From Streptomyces agglomeratus (GTDB taxonomy: Bacteria; Actinomycetota; Actinomycetes; Streptomycetales; Streptomycetaceae): DNA of 64,000 bases. How positions within the stretch are numbered: position 1 is the first letter of the stretch; each line of letters starts with the position of its first letter. The notes below the pieces were generated by a model. That model did not search any database, was not told the DNA's origin, and saw nothing but the letters and a program-made list of their open reading frames with translations. The stretch is from positions 1-64,000 of the forward strand of contig NZ_MEHJ01000001.1 of assembly GCF_001746415.1 (NCBI RefSeq). The letters are read 5' to 3'. Below, piece after piece: positions 1-9,283 of the stretch. The position numbers and the translations under genes were made by a program.

Positions 1-2250
1 CTTCCCCAACACCACGGACGTGCACGAGCTGGTGGAATGGACCAGGGGCCTGGACAAAGTCACCGTGTACGCCACGTACGCCAGCCTCGGGCTCGGCACG
101 CTCGAGCGGCGCACGCGGCGGCTTGAGGGCTTGGGACCTGATCGTCGTGGACGAGGCGCACCGGACGTCGGGCCGGATCGGCAAGCCGTGGGCGGTCGTG
201 CACGACAACCAGAAGATCCCCTCCCTGCGCCGGCTGTACATGACCGCCACCCCCCGGCTGTGGCAACTCGCAGACGACGAGACCAGGGGCAGGGTGGCGC
301 GCCGGGTGAGCTGGTCGCGAGCATGGACGACGACCCCGAGGGCCCTTCGGCAGCAGAGCGTTCACCTTGACGCTCTCGCAGGCCATCGACCGGGGAATCT
401 GCGCCCCCTACCAAGTCGTATGCGTGGACGTCACCGACACCCAGCTCCAAGCCGCGCAGCTCCTGGGCGTGGAAGGGCGTTCGGACGAGGTCCGCGGGGC
501 GCGGCTCGCCGCTCTGCAGACCGCGCTGGTGAAAGCGTCCGCCGAGGAAGGATTCCGGCGCACGCTGGTCTTTCACCATGTGGTGAAGGAGGCCGAAGCC
601 TTCGCTGCCGGGCTACCGGATGTCGCCACGCGGCTGCACGATGCCGATCCGGAGCTGTACCCGAAGACGGTCTGGGCCAACTGGCTGTGCGGGGAGCACA
701 AGGCGCTCCACCGCAGGCGGGTTCTCGGGGAGTTCGCCGCCTCGATCGCGACGGACGGCACTGTCGTCGAGAAGGCGTATCTGGGGTCCGTGAGGGTGCT
801 CGGGGAAGGTGTCGATACCAAGAACTGCGACTCCGTGTACTTCGCTGATGTACGCGGTTCCATGCCCGACCTCGTCCAGGCCGTGGGCGGGCGCTGCGCA
901 TGCAGCCCGGCGAGGGAAGGTGGCCTCGCTCGTGGTGCCGGTGCTGCTCGGCCGGGCGAGACGGCGGACAGCATGCTGACGTCCAGGGCGTACGGCGGGC
1001 TCGCCAAGCTGCTGGAGGCTCTGCGAGCGCACGACGCGCGTGTGGTTGAGCAGCTGGCCGAACAGCAGGCGCAGAGCCGCGTGCGGGGCGTACAGACCCG
1101 CAGCCGGCCGAAGAAGGCGAAGCGGCCGGCAGCGACCGGAGCGACCGTGAGCTGTCAGTACCGGCCCGGGCGCTGCTGAAGTTTTCCACGCCGCGCGACC
1201 CGCGCAGCTCGCGGCGTTCATCAATCTGCGGTTCTCAGTCCCGAGCACGCGCACTGGCGGCGCGGGTAGAAGCCGCCGTCACCTACGCCCGCCGGCACGG
1301 CCACCTGAAGGTGCCGTTCACGTTTCGAGTCCCGGCCGGGCCGCAGGACCAGCCGGGCGAGGAACGCGAGGACGCGGCCGTATGGCCGGCCTCGCTCGCC
1401 GGGTACCCGCTGGGGCAATGGGTGGCCGACGCCAGGAGGTTCTACGCCCGCGGCGACATGGACGACAACCGCATCGCGCAGCTGGAGAAGCTCGGCATGA
1501 TCTGGTCCCACTACGACATCGCATGGGAGGAAGGATTGTCCGCGGCGCGCGGTGGGCCGCCGAACACGGCCACCTCCTCGCCCCACTGGACGCCACCTAC
1601 CAGGGAGCGGCCGTGGGTATCTGGCTCAAGAACGCACGGGCTGCGGCCCGGAAAGCTGCCGAGGTCGAACGGCGGCGTGCCGAAGGGCTGCCGGTCCAGT
1701 CGTCGGCCGGGCGATGCCGCGGAGCGGCGTGAGCAGCTGGAGGAGATCGACCCGTCCTGGTGCCCCGCATGGCCGGTGAATGGCAGCGGTGCTTCCACCT
1801 GGTCCGGATGCACCTGGACGCAGGTGAGGCGCTGCCCACCCGGGCGGGCGAGATCCTGCGCCAGGGCGAGGATCTGGGGCGGTGGGTGATGTCGGTGAGG
1901 CTCGGGTGGGACCGGCTCACCGGCGTGCAGCAGTGGATGTGCGAACACGTCCTCGGCATCGCACCCGTCAGCGAGGACGAGAAGCCCAAGCGGCGGACCA
2001 GCCAGGCACAGAAGTGGGCCATGCACCTCGCCGCCGCCCGGCAGTACTACGAACGCGAAGGACACCTTCAGGTCCCGAGGAAGCACGTCGAGCGGATGGT
2101 CGGCGAGGACGGGAACGGTGGTAGTGGCGAGGACCAGGAGGTACGGGAACTCAAGCTGGGGGCCTGGATCGGGAATCAGCGGAGCAGGGCCGCAACGCTG
2201 ACGCCGAGCGCGTGGAGCAACTGTCCAAGATCGGCATGCGGTGGACATGA
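1..2250 (+). pseudogene. DEAD/DEAH-box helicase with helicase-associated repeats, degenerate and 5' truncated
   Basis: Fragments in all three forward frames reconstruct one superfamily-2 helicase. A Walker B segment DLIVVDEAHRTSGR lies near 136-175 and a motif III MTATPR near 240-257. Then come a helicase C-terminal segment (VLGEGVDTKNCDSVYF near 796-845, followed by DLVQAVGG) and, from about 1250 to 2250, repeats of the helicase-associated type (for example GHLKVP, LGQWV, RIAQLEKLGMIW, ending QLSKIGMRWT and a stop at 2248-2250). The reading frame changes near 300, 900, 1550, 1730 and 2200, so no full protein can be made. The Walker A part lies off the left edge. Helicases with this repeat architecture are frequent in Streptomyces chromosome arms and linear plasmids, which is known biology; that this window is subtelomeric is inference. 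Confidence 0.8.
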
Positions 2251-2389
2251 GCGATCTGATGTCGCGATCTTGTGAACCCGTCTGGTTTGGATCACAACGG
2301 ACTCAGGGCAGCGGGCAAATCCCTCGGCTGCCCTTTCACCTCAAGCCTTACGCACTATCGTGGTGGCGCTGCCCAAGGAGGAAGTGACC

Positions 2390-2733
2390 ATGACCACCGC
2401 CCCCCGCCCCTCCAGAGGCGTCCCGCCGATGCCCGAGCGCAGCATCGCCGCACTTCGCGCGGCGATCGCCGCGCACGCCCCGCAGCTGCTGGACGACTTC
2501 GAAGCCAACTGGCGGACGAAGATCGCCGACACCTACGACATCGGCGCAGCCCCGGCGTTTCTCGCACGCTGGTGGGGCGAGTACGCCCTGGCGCGGGACC
2601 CGAGCTCGACCACCACGTGCGCGACCTCGAAGCACGTGCCGCAGAGTGCACGGACCCGGACAAGGCGAAGGACTTGCTGGAAGAGGCGTCACGGATCCAC
2701 CACAGCGTCCGCAGTCTCGGGCCCGGCGAGTGA
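2390..2733 (+). pseudogene. DUF6247-family protein, one-base frameshift
   Basis: The N-terminal frame starts at ATG 2390 after an AAGGAGGAAG ribosome site and gives MTTAPRPSRG, then PPMPERSIAALR and an alpha-helical region (DDFEANWRTKIADTYDI, FLARWWGEYALARDP). Near 2600 the reading must shift by one base to continue ELDHHVRDLEARAAEC and end RSLGPGE at 2733. The same blocks occur intact in the gene at 14023-14391, which fixes the family and proves the shift. By memory this is the DUF6247 family of Streptomyces; no function is established to my knowledge. The stop overlaps the GTG start of the next gene (GTGA), implying translational coupling. Its position directly before a RelE/ParE-like protein suggests an antitoxin-type partner, which is inference only. 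Confidence 0.7.
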
Positions 2734-3041
2734 GCGAAGAGTTCACCGGCCCGCCCTGGGCCGCGGACTGGACCAAGCTGGCCGCCGAGTACCGCGACGC
2801 TCTACCCGCCCGCGTGCGGGACCTCATCAATGACGCGGTCATCGACCTCATCACCTGCCGTCACCCCTACCGCGACGACGGCCTCGACCTCACACAAGTC
2901 AGTATCGAGCCCGTCCGCTCCACCGAACCGCGCGGCGCCCACATCTTGTACTTCGACCACGGCCACGGATGGCTGCGGTATACCTTCGTCCACCGCACCG
3001 CAGAACCACAGATCATCATCGAAAGCCTCTTCTGGCAGTAA
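2730..3041 (+). CDS. Small RelE/ParE-like protein coupled to DUF6247 gene (putative toxin)
   Basis: 103 aa starting at GTG 2730, which overlaps the previous stop as GTGA. An N-terminal helical half (WTKLAAEYRDALPARVRDLINDA) is followed by a beta-rich C-terminus, AHILYFDHGHGWLRYTFVH and PQIIIESLFWQ. That pattern of alternating strands after two helices resembles the RelE/ParE fold (inference from pattern, no catalytic residues assigned). A paralogue with the same coupled arrangement sits at 13702-14026 on the other strand; both end in W-L-x-[FY]-T and P-Q-I-x-[IV] blocks and an FW dipeptide. The conserved pair architecture supports a functional two-gene unit. It could instead be a regulatory pair unrelated to toxins. 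Unlike its neighbour this copy is intact. Confidence 0.65.
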   Translation: MSEEFTGPPWAADWTKLAAEYRDALPARVRDLINDAVIDLITCRHPYRDDGLDLTQVSIEPVRSTEPRGAHILYFDHGHGWLRYTFVHRTAEPQIIIESLFWQ

Positions 3042-3231
3042 CACCAGCCAGCGAAGACAGAAAACGGCCGGACAGCCCCTTGGACGCCGGGGGCGCCACC
3101 GGCTGTGCGGGCGACGGCGAACGCCAACACGGGCACGAGGTGCGCCGCGCTTCGTCGCGAACGGGCGCTAGGCGTGTCAGCTTTCCTCGGGCATCGGGCT
3201 CCTGTGCCTGGTCGCACCGGCCCTGGACGCC

Positions 3232-3890
3232 TCACGCACTCTCGGCTCGTGGACCTGTTGCATAGGCCAGCGGCGGCGCGATCGCCCGTACGTCCGCATG
3301 CTCTGCCACCCACAGTCCGATGAACAGCGCGGCGGTCGCCTCCAGCAATCCGGCGCGGTCCAGCCCGCCCCCGGCCACCGGCTCACAGCCCATGTCCCGC
3401 ACCAGCTTGCGTGCCAGTGCGAGTGCCGCCTCGTCGTCCCCGCAGATCGGAACGGTCAGGGGCTGACCGTCGAAGACCGGCGGGGTCATCCGCCACACGT
3501 CCTCGTGGCAGAGGTTGAACGCTTTGACGACGTGCACGCCCGGTGCCGCCGCAGCCAGCCGGCGCGCCGCCGAGGGGCCGCCTTCTGTCAGCAGCCGGAA
3601 GCCGGGCCCGACCGGATTGGCGCAGTCGACCAGGATCTTCCCCTGCAGTGCCGACTGATGCTCCCTGACGATTTCCGCTCCCGCGCCATACGGCAGCGCT
3701 GCCAGCACCACCTCGCCGAAGCCGACCGCCGCCTGCAGAGTCCCGTGCCCCGCACCGCCCCGATGCGCGTCGCGAGCCGCTGGGCGTTCTGCTCGTCCCG
3801 GCCTCCGACGAACACCTCGTGCCCGGCCCGCACCCACTGCGTGGCCAGTGCGTCCGCCATGTTCCCCGTTCCCAGAACACCGATCTTCAT
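3232..3890 (-). pseudogene. NADPH-dependent F420 reductase-like / NAD(P)-binding oxidoreductase, frameshifted
   Basis: The gene starts at ATG 3890 with MKIGVLGTGNMADALATQW, a Rossmann dinucleotide motif G-x-G-x-x-A-like, followed by GHEVFVGGRD. Near 3745 the frame must change to continue with FGEVVLAALPYGAG, ILVDCANPVGPGF and HVVKAFNLCHEDVW, ending at 3232. This order (GxGNMA, then LPYG, DCANP, KAFN) is that of the NADPH:F420 oxidoreductase-like family PF03807. Total length of about 219 codons matches the usual size. It is divergent from the HxlR regulator that starts 76 bp away at 3967, a common pairing in which the regulator controls the reductase. One frameshift is enough to inactivate it unless it is a consensus error. 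Confidence 0.8.
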
Positions 3891-3966
3891 CGATACGCCC
3901 CTCTCCGAATCTGCTCCAACCGCTTTCGGGACGACACTAGGAAACCCGTCAGGCACCATTTGGTAC

Positions 3967-4347
3967 GTGACGACCGATGCCTACCTCGCTGACTGCCGCG
4001 CCCGCCTCGCCTTCGACCTCCTGTCCAACACCTGGAACGCCGTGCTGATCTGGGTCCTGCGGGACGGTCCCAAGCGCCCCGGCGAACTACGCGAGCGCAT
4101 CGGCGGCATCAGTCCCAAGGTCCTGACCGAGACGCTGCGGCGGCTGGAGTTCAACGGGCTGGTGGTACGGAATGCCTATGGCGAAGCGCCGCCTCGTGTG
4201 GAGTACGAACTCACCGCTCTGGGGCGGACGTTGCTCGGTCCGATCGACGCGCTTGGCGCGTGGGCCTTCGAGCACGGCGATGAGGTCATGGCCGCCCAGG
4301 AATGGGTGGGTGAGCTCCCAGCCCGTGACCTCCTCTGCACGCGTTAG
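3967..4347 (+). CDS. HxlR-family transcriptional regulator
   Basis: 126 aa from GTG 3967. It contains the HxlR winged-helix signature: LAFDLLSNTWNAVLIWVL, then GPKRPGELRERIGGISPKVL, TETLRRLEFNGLVVR and a wing VEYELTALGRTL. Length and motif order match the family, whose members often sense aldehydes or quinones through a cysteine; a Cys lies near residue 9 (DCRARLAF), in the position often used for sensing. The frame is open far upstream but GTG 3967 is the natural start, because it matches the family N-terminus and leaves a promoter-sized gap to the divergent reductase at 3890. Probably regulates that reductase and itself (inference). Confidence 0.88.
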   Translation: MTTDAYLADCRARLAFDLLSNTWNAVLIWVLRDGPKRPGELRERIGGISPKVLTETLRRLEFNGLVVRNAYGEAPPRVEYELTALGRTLLGPIDALGAWAFEHGDEVMAAQEWVGELPARDLLCTR

Positions 4348-4354
4348 CGCACTT

Positions 4355-4955
4355 TCATCGGGGTGAGTTCAAGCGCCGCCAGCAGACCAGCGCGCATCCC
4401 AGAGTGAGGAACGCTTCGGGGATGTCGTCCCGGACCTCCCAGCGGATCCGCAGGCGGCGGAACCAGTGCAGGTGAGCGAACGCGCGCTCGACAATCCACG
4501 TGATTGCGAAGCCCGGAGCCGTGCTCGGTGCCGCGGCGGGCGATCAGCGGCTTCACGCCGAGCCGGCGGACCAGGCATCAGTACCTGTCGTGGTCGTACC
4601 CGCGGTCGCCGAGCACGACGTCGGGCGGCGGCGGGGCCGGCCGCGTTCGCCCCGCACGGGCGGCACGGCCTGGAGGAGTGGGATCAGCTGGGTGGCGTCG
4701 TTGCGGTTGTCGCCGGTGAGTGTGGCGGCGAGCGGGATGCCGGTGGCGTCGGTAATCAGATGGTGCTTGCTGCCGATTCTGCCCCGGTCGACAGGGCTTC
4801 GTCCCGTCTTGGTGCCTTGTAACGCCCGGATGTGGGAGCCGTCGGCCACTGCCAACGCGTCAACCGCTGACTGTCGGCCTTGAGTACGGGCGTTCGCGGT
4901 GCTGCGCCTGGAGGCCTCGGCCACGACTGGGGCTGGCGCCCGGACACAGAATTGA
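4355..4955 (-). pseudogene. IS5-family transposase, N-terminally truncated and frameshifted
   Basis: Reading leftwards from about 4930, pieces of an IS5-type DDE transposase are seen: STANARTQGRQSAVDALAV, DRGRIGSKHHLITDATG, PLAATLTGDNRNDATQLIPL, then after frame changes near 4570 and 4510 KPLIARRGTEHGSGL, WIVERAFAHLHWFRRLRIRW and a C-terminus CWRRLNSPR with stop at 4355-4357. These blocks carry the second Asp and the final Glu region (WIVERAF) of the catalytic triad. The first third of the protein is missing and at least two frameshifts are present, so the copy is dead. It lies directly after the HxlR gene and before a damaged cupin gene. Confidence 0.8.
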
Positions 4956-5070
4956 CCCATGATCTGGACGTCAGAATGCACCATGAGGTGGGTCTCTTGC
5001 TGGCATAGATTGATCAGCACAAGGCCCCGGGAGACGCCCGAAGCCGCAGCTCAGCACAGGGAGTACGACT

Positions 5071-5572
5071 ATGAACGCCGCCGACACCCCGCACTGACAC
5101 CGGTTCTGACTCGCGCCGCTACCGCCGAGACCACGAGTGACCCGAGCAGTGTGATGACGCTGCTGGCCGACTGCGGCACGGATGGCAGCTCGCTCACCAG
5201 CTACCGCTCGCAGTTCGCCAAGGGCGCTGTGGGTGCCCCGGCGCACTTTCACACCCGTGCCTCGGAGCTGTTCTTCGTCATCGGCGGCTCTCTTCAGGTG
5301 CTTGTCGACGACGAGGTGAAGATCCTGGATGAGGGCGACCTTCTGCTCGTGCCGCCGCGCACTCCGCACGCTTTCGCGGCGGCTCCCGGCGCGGAGGCCG
5401 ACGTGTTGTTCGTCTTCACGCCCGGCATGCCACGCTTCGACTATCTCCGGCTGCTCGGCCGGGTGATGCGCGGTGAGGCGAGCCCGCAGGAGATAGCGAG
5501 TCTTCCGAGCGCTTCGACAACCACTACGTGGACAGCCCGGTATGGCGCGCCGCTCTGGAAGCCGCACACTGA
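5071..5572 (+). pseudogene. Cupin-domain protein, two frameshifts
   Basis: ATG 5071 begins MNAADTP, but that frame stops almost at once. The body is in the next frame: SSVMTLLADCGTDGSSLT, then GAPAHFHTRASELFFVIGGS and DEGDLLLVPPRTPHAF. The pattern H-x-H-x(5)-E followed by G-D-x(5)-P-x-x-x-x-H is the two-part cupin metal site. Near 5505 a second shift gives the family-like end RFDNHYVDSPVWRAALEAAH, stop at 5570-5572. About 165 codons. The original protein was probably a small metal-binding cupin enzyme or sensor; substrate unknown. It is followed immediately by an AAGGAGG ribosome site and an ATG at 5579 whose short frame reads into the MerR remnant. Confidence 0.7.
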
Positions 5573-5706
5573 AGGAGGATGTCGCACGTGGTCACTCTGT
5601 CTGACGGGCCCCTCACTTGGCCGACGCTCGAGTCGCTGTCAGCCAGCCGGGCGGGAGGTGGCTTGTTGACCCTCACACCGTGTCAGGTGCTGAACTCGGA
5701 GACATC

Positions 5707-6513
5707 ATGTTCACCATCGGAGACTTCGCCCGGCACGGCCGCGTATCGGTCCGGATGCTGCGTCACTACGACGCGACCGGCCCACGTCGACCCTGCCACC
5801 GGCTACCGCCACTACACGGCCGCCCAGCTGGCCCGTCTCAACCGCGTCATCGCGCTCAAGGAACTGGGGTTCACCCTCCAGCAGGTCCAGGACATCCTGG
5901 ACGAAAAGGTCACCACCGAGGAACTGCGCGGCATGCTACGGCTGCGGAGGGCCGAGCTGGAGGCCACGATGACCGCGGCGGCGGCGCGGCTGGTCCAGGT
6001 CGAGGCGAGGCTCCGGTCGATCGAGAGTGAGGGGCACATGCCCACGAACGATGTCGTTGTGAAGAGCGTCCCTGCGATCCGGGTGGCGGAGCTGACCGCG
6101 ACTGCCGCGAGCTTCGAGCCGGAGGACATCGGCCCGGTCATCGGGCCGCTCTACGACGAACTGTTCCGGCGCCTGCACACGGCCTGCGTCACGCCTGCGG
6201 GGCCCGGTGTCGCCTCCTACAAGGACGCCCCGGAGGGCGGCGGCAGGATCGTCGTCCACGCCGCCGTCCAGGTCGCGGCCCCGCTCCAGGACGGCGCTTC
6301 CCGGGTGCTCGACCTGCCGCCCATCGACCGGGCGGCGACCATCGTGCACCGCGGCTCGATGGACACCGTGCTGCCCACGGCCCAGGCCCTGGCCCGCTGG
6401 ATCGACGCCAACGGATACCAGTCAACCGGATACCCCGGGAGATCAACCTCGAGTGCCCGGAAAACAACGACGACTGGGTGACCGAACTCCAGACGCCGTT
6501 GACCAAGCCCTGA
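5707..6513 (+). pseudogene. MerR-family regulator with GyrI-like effector domain, damaged
   Basis: ATG 5707 opens a MerR helix-turn-helix: MFTIGDFARHGRVSVRMLRH then YDATG. A small deletion near 5780 removes the usual G-L-L-x-P linker and shifts frame; reading resumes with HVDPATGYRHYTAAQLARLN and KELGFTLQQVQDILDE, then the coiled linker. From about residue 115 comes a GyrI-like small-molecule binding domain (VVKSVPAIRVAELTAT, PLYDELFRRL, EGGGRIVVHAAVQV). A second one-base shift near 6437 is needed to reach the natural end INLECPENNDDW...TPLTKP and stop at 6511-6513. TipAL/BmrR-type architecture; such proteins bind drugs or organic ligands. Two lesions make activity unlikely. Confidence 0.8.
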
Positions 6514-6557
6514 GACCCAGCGCCATCGTCCCAGACCGAGGCCCACAGGCTCGAGCG

Positions 6558-6903
6558 TCACGGCTGTGGCCTCGGCGTGCGGCCCAGACAGCGGCGTCTA
6601 GGCGGGGGTTGTGCGTTGGTGTGCCTGCGGGACCGCAGGGTGGTGAGGCCGAAGACCAGTCCGCCTGCAATGAACCAGGGGTTCCAGAGGGTCAGCGTCC
6701 AGGCCCATTGCCCCACGCTCACGGAAGTGTCCAGGTGCGTTGTGTTGGTCAGCAGCAGCAGCTCGGTACCGATGCCGCGGACCGACCGGTAGGAGGGCAC
6801 TGACGGCCCATCCCAGCTGCCTTGCCAGCAGAGCGGGAACGCCCCGGCGCGTGGACCGGGCAAGCAGCCATGCCAGCAAGGCGCCGAGGAGGGCAGAGCG
6901 CAC
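6558..6903 (-). pseudogene. Membrane protein C-terminal remnant
   Basis: A hydrophobic segment with the look of a four-helix membrane protein reads LLGALLAWLLARS near 6890-6850 and, after a frame change near 6790, GTELLLLTNTTHLDTSVSVG, WAWTLTLWNPWFIAGGLVFG and TLRSRR. The last two blocks resemble the end of DUF3995-like integral membrane proteins, by memory only. No N-terminal part is seen upstream. Interpreted as a decayed fragment. Confidence 0.4.
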
Positions 6904-7843
6904 CCACGCCCCTCAAAGCCGTCGCACCCGCCGGCAGCCGGCCCCACATGCCCACCGAGGGCCGTCCGCGAGCGCGCCGAGGGAACCCCGGAGCTGCCCG
7001 CGTCCTTGACCCGCAGGCCCGCGAGGGGCGCCGAGCGAGCCCAGGAGCCTGGCGGCAATCTCCAGGGAAACGGATCTGCTTGTCGAGTTCGGTGTGGGAC
7101 GGGCCTGAGGTCGCAGTTCCGGGATCGGCCGGGGTACCGGTGAAGGCGCCGGGTCGCCCGGCCTCCAGACCGCCCAGATCGGGGACTGGCGCTGCCCGCC
7201 CTGGCCGAAACCGGTTGAGGCCGCGCGAAGACCCGCACCGACACACAGGGCGGAGTGCTGTTCGCCGTCACCCCCGCACACGCGCACGCCAAGACCACCC
7301 AACGTGGCCTCCTCTCGTGTGCGTCTTCAAGAGGCTGAAGGCGAAACGTCGGCGCAGTCACCGGCCCTCTCGCCGCTCACCGCACGCTGCCGCTCATCAC
7401 GCTGATGGAACCAGAGCCGGTCGCGGAAGTCGGCGTCGACATCACCCGGACGCCTCCAGCCGAAGGCGACACCCCGCACGCCGGCACCACGCCCGCCCTG
7501 ACCCTCTCCCCACCGATGCCCCCGCCCGACGTCACCATCACCCTGACGGCAGCGCGGCGGCCCGGCCGACGCGCAACCCGGCCCAGCGCCCGTGATCCCC
7601 GGCTGAGTCCGCGCCGCCCACCCCGCCCTCCCCCCAACTCCAACCAAGGACATGGGTAGAGCGGCCGCAACGGGGATGTCAGCAAACCGACCACGGCGAA
7701 ACCGTGTGGTGACCTGCACGGGCAGGGGGACGCTTGTGCGGGGCGCGCAACAGTAGGCGCAACCTGTGGCGCCACATCCAGCGCAACCGATAGGCGCAAC
7801 CCTTGTCGCAACCTCGTGCTCCTGGTCGGCCGAGGCGTTCCGG
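6904..7843. other. Stretch without recognisable gene
   Basis: Several long open frames exist on both strands, but they are rich in Pro, Arg and Ala with no motif, no consistent codon bias and no plausible ribosome sites. I see no RNA gene or repeat. Probably decayed coding DNA. Confidence 0.5.
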
Positions 7844-8081
7844 TCACGCGGCCTGGACGGCTCGCCGGGCTCGGGTCCTCTGCCGGAGCTCGGAGCGCGC
7901 GGCTGGCACCGAGGGGACGGTCTCCCAGGAGGGGGTGCCGCCACAGCCGTACGGACAGGAGCAACAGGCGGCGGCGCGGGGCGGTGGTGTCGCGGGGGCG
8001 GGGTGCGGCGAGCGCTTGGTTGGTGGCGTTCCGGGCGGCTTGCGTCTGCGCCAGGTCGTCGGGGAAGTCGGTGACGTCCAT
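7844..8081 (-). pseudogene. Small conserved hypothetical protein, frameshifted
   Basis: ATG 8081 gives MDVTDFPDDLAQTQAARNAT, NQALAAPRPRDTTAPRRRLL and LSVRLWRHP. The natural continuation WETVPSVPAARSELRQRTRA, ending VQAA at 7844, is in another frame, with the change near 7938. The composition (helical, Arg-rich, about 79 codons) fits a small hypothetical family that I remember from Streptomyces accessory regions, with no known function. Moderate doubt remains because the whole is short. Confidence 0.45.
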
Positions 8082-8414
8082 ACCTGCATTAGATCGCTCG
8101 TTCGAATTCGGTGTCACTTCGGGCACGCCCCGACCGAGGCCGTGGACGCTGTCGCGCCGGGTATGGCGGCTTCATGGTCGGGACTGCGGTCGCCCCCACC
8201 ACGCGAGGCATCCAGCTTGGTGACCTGGCGGTATGGCCTCAGCGGGGACCGTCGTCCACGGTGGGGCGATGAGCGCACTCGGACCCGGTGACATCACTGA
8301 CGAAACGACGTTAGGTGACATGTGGGGGTGTCTCAGCCCCACGGCGTCTCAGGCGGCGCAGCCGCCGATAGACGAGATGTGACGGGCGTCGCGGCCCCGT
8401 GCCGCAGCGGCCGC

Positions 8415-8753
8415 TCAGAGGTGGCCGTCCAGGAGCTTCCGTACCTCGGCGATGGTCATAGGCCCCGTGCCGTGCGCCACCGCCTCTCCCTCCTTCAGCA
8501 GGACGTAGGACGGGGCTCCGGTGATCCCGTATCGCTCGGTTGCGGCCGGACAACGCGTGATGTCGGCGCGGACAGCCGTCAGGCGGCCCGTGTAGTGGTC
8601 GGCGATTCCACCCACGACGAGGTCCATCACCCGGCAGGGCTCGATTGCCTTGGGCCATGTCCCGGTGAAGTATGCGAGGACCGGAACTTCGCTCATCCCG
8701 AGGATGAAATTGAACTCCGCGTCCTCACGGGGTCGGTGAACCCGCTTCGCCAT
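8415..8753 (-). CDS. Thioredoxin-like protein lacking the CXXC pair
   Basis: 112 aa from ATG 8753 (MAKRVHRPREDAEFNFIL). The thioredoxin fold is supported by VPVLAYFTGTWPKAIEPCRV at the active-site position, LTAVRADITRCPAATERYGI and the cis-Pro region TGAPSYVLLKEGEAV, then a C-terminal helix. The usual W-C-G-P-C is replaced by a longer W-P-K-A-I-E-P-C, so only one cysteine remains, plus one in the ITRCP segment. Classical dithiol reductase activity is therefore unlikely; a monothiol, chaperone or binding role is possible. Intact and isolated, with no obvious operon partner. Confidence 0.75.
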   Translation of the reverse strand: MAKRVHRPREDAEFNFILGMSEVPVLAYFTGTWPKAIEPCRVMDLVVGGIADHYTGRLTAVRADITRCPAATERYGITGAPSYVLLKEGEAVAHGTGPMTIAEVRKLLDGHL

Positions 8754-8959
8754 GGAAACTCCTGACCTCACGTCCGTTGTTCCATCCCCATCATCCCTCG
8801 CGCGGTGTGCCAGGCCGGCCCGGTCGGTGGTCCGGTTGACCCTGTCGGAAGGCAGGCACGGGGCCGTCGCAGAAGCACGGTGGTCCCCGGCCCCCGGCCC
8901 CTGGTGACCCGGCCTGGCCGCCCCGCCGGTCACCCGGCTGCAGCCCGCCGCGGGCCCGT

Positions 8960-9170
8960 GGGTCAGCTCGTGCCGGACAGCGCCCTTCCACGACGACATG
9001 ACAGCCGTTTTCCAAGGCATAGCGGCCCAGACCACCGACCAGATGCTCGATGAGCGGGCCGGTGCGCATCGTCCGCCGGATCCAGTCGAGCCGTATCCGC
9101 TACCGCGCTTCTCAAAGACAGCGAAACCCCGACGGGCTTCCCGAGGCCTTGTCCGGTCTTCACATCCCCC
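8960..9170 (-). pseudogene. Possible P-loop kinase/ATP-binding protein fragment
   Basis: On the minus strand a frame reads IRLDWIRRTMRTG then PLIEHLVGGLGRYALENGCH and VVVEG, which resembles the middle of small Streptomyces kinase-like ATP-binding proteins (R-x-x-x-L-x-E-R-D ... G-Y-H-V-V-V-E-G). An upstream FEKRGSG block lies in another frame. No P-loop is preserved in the window. The rest of 8754-9283 shows nothing recognisable. Remnant call only. Confidence 0.35.
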
Positions 9171-9283
9171 TCCGCTGGCTATACCGCTCTTGTCCGGGTC
9201 GCATGAGCCAGCTGATGGCACCGAGAACGAGGCACGATTCTTGGACCGCTCGCGGACGCAGTCGTGGACGGTCGAAGTACGCG

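Noticed and set aside
1..2250. Telomere-end sequence or terminal protein genes near the helicase
   Set aside because: No dense terminal palindromes, tap or tpg-like genes were seen at the left edge.
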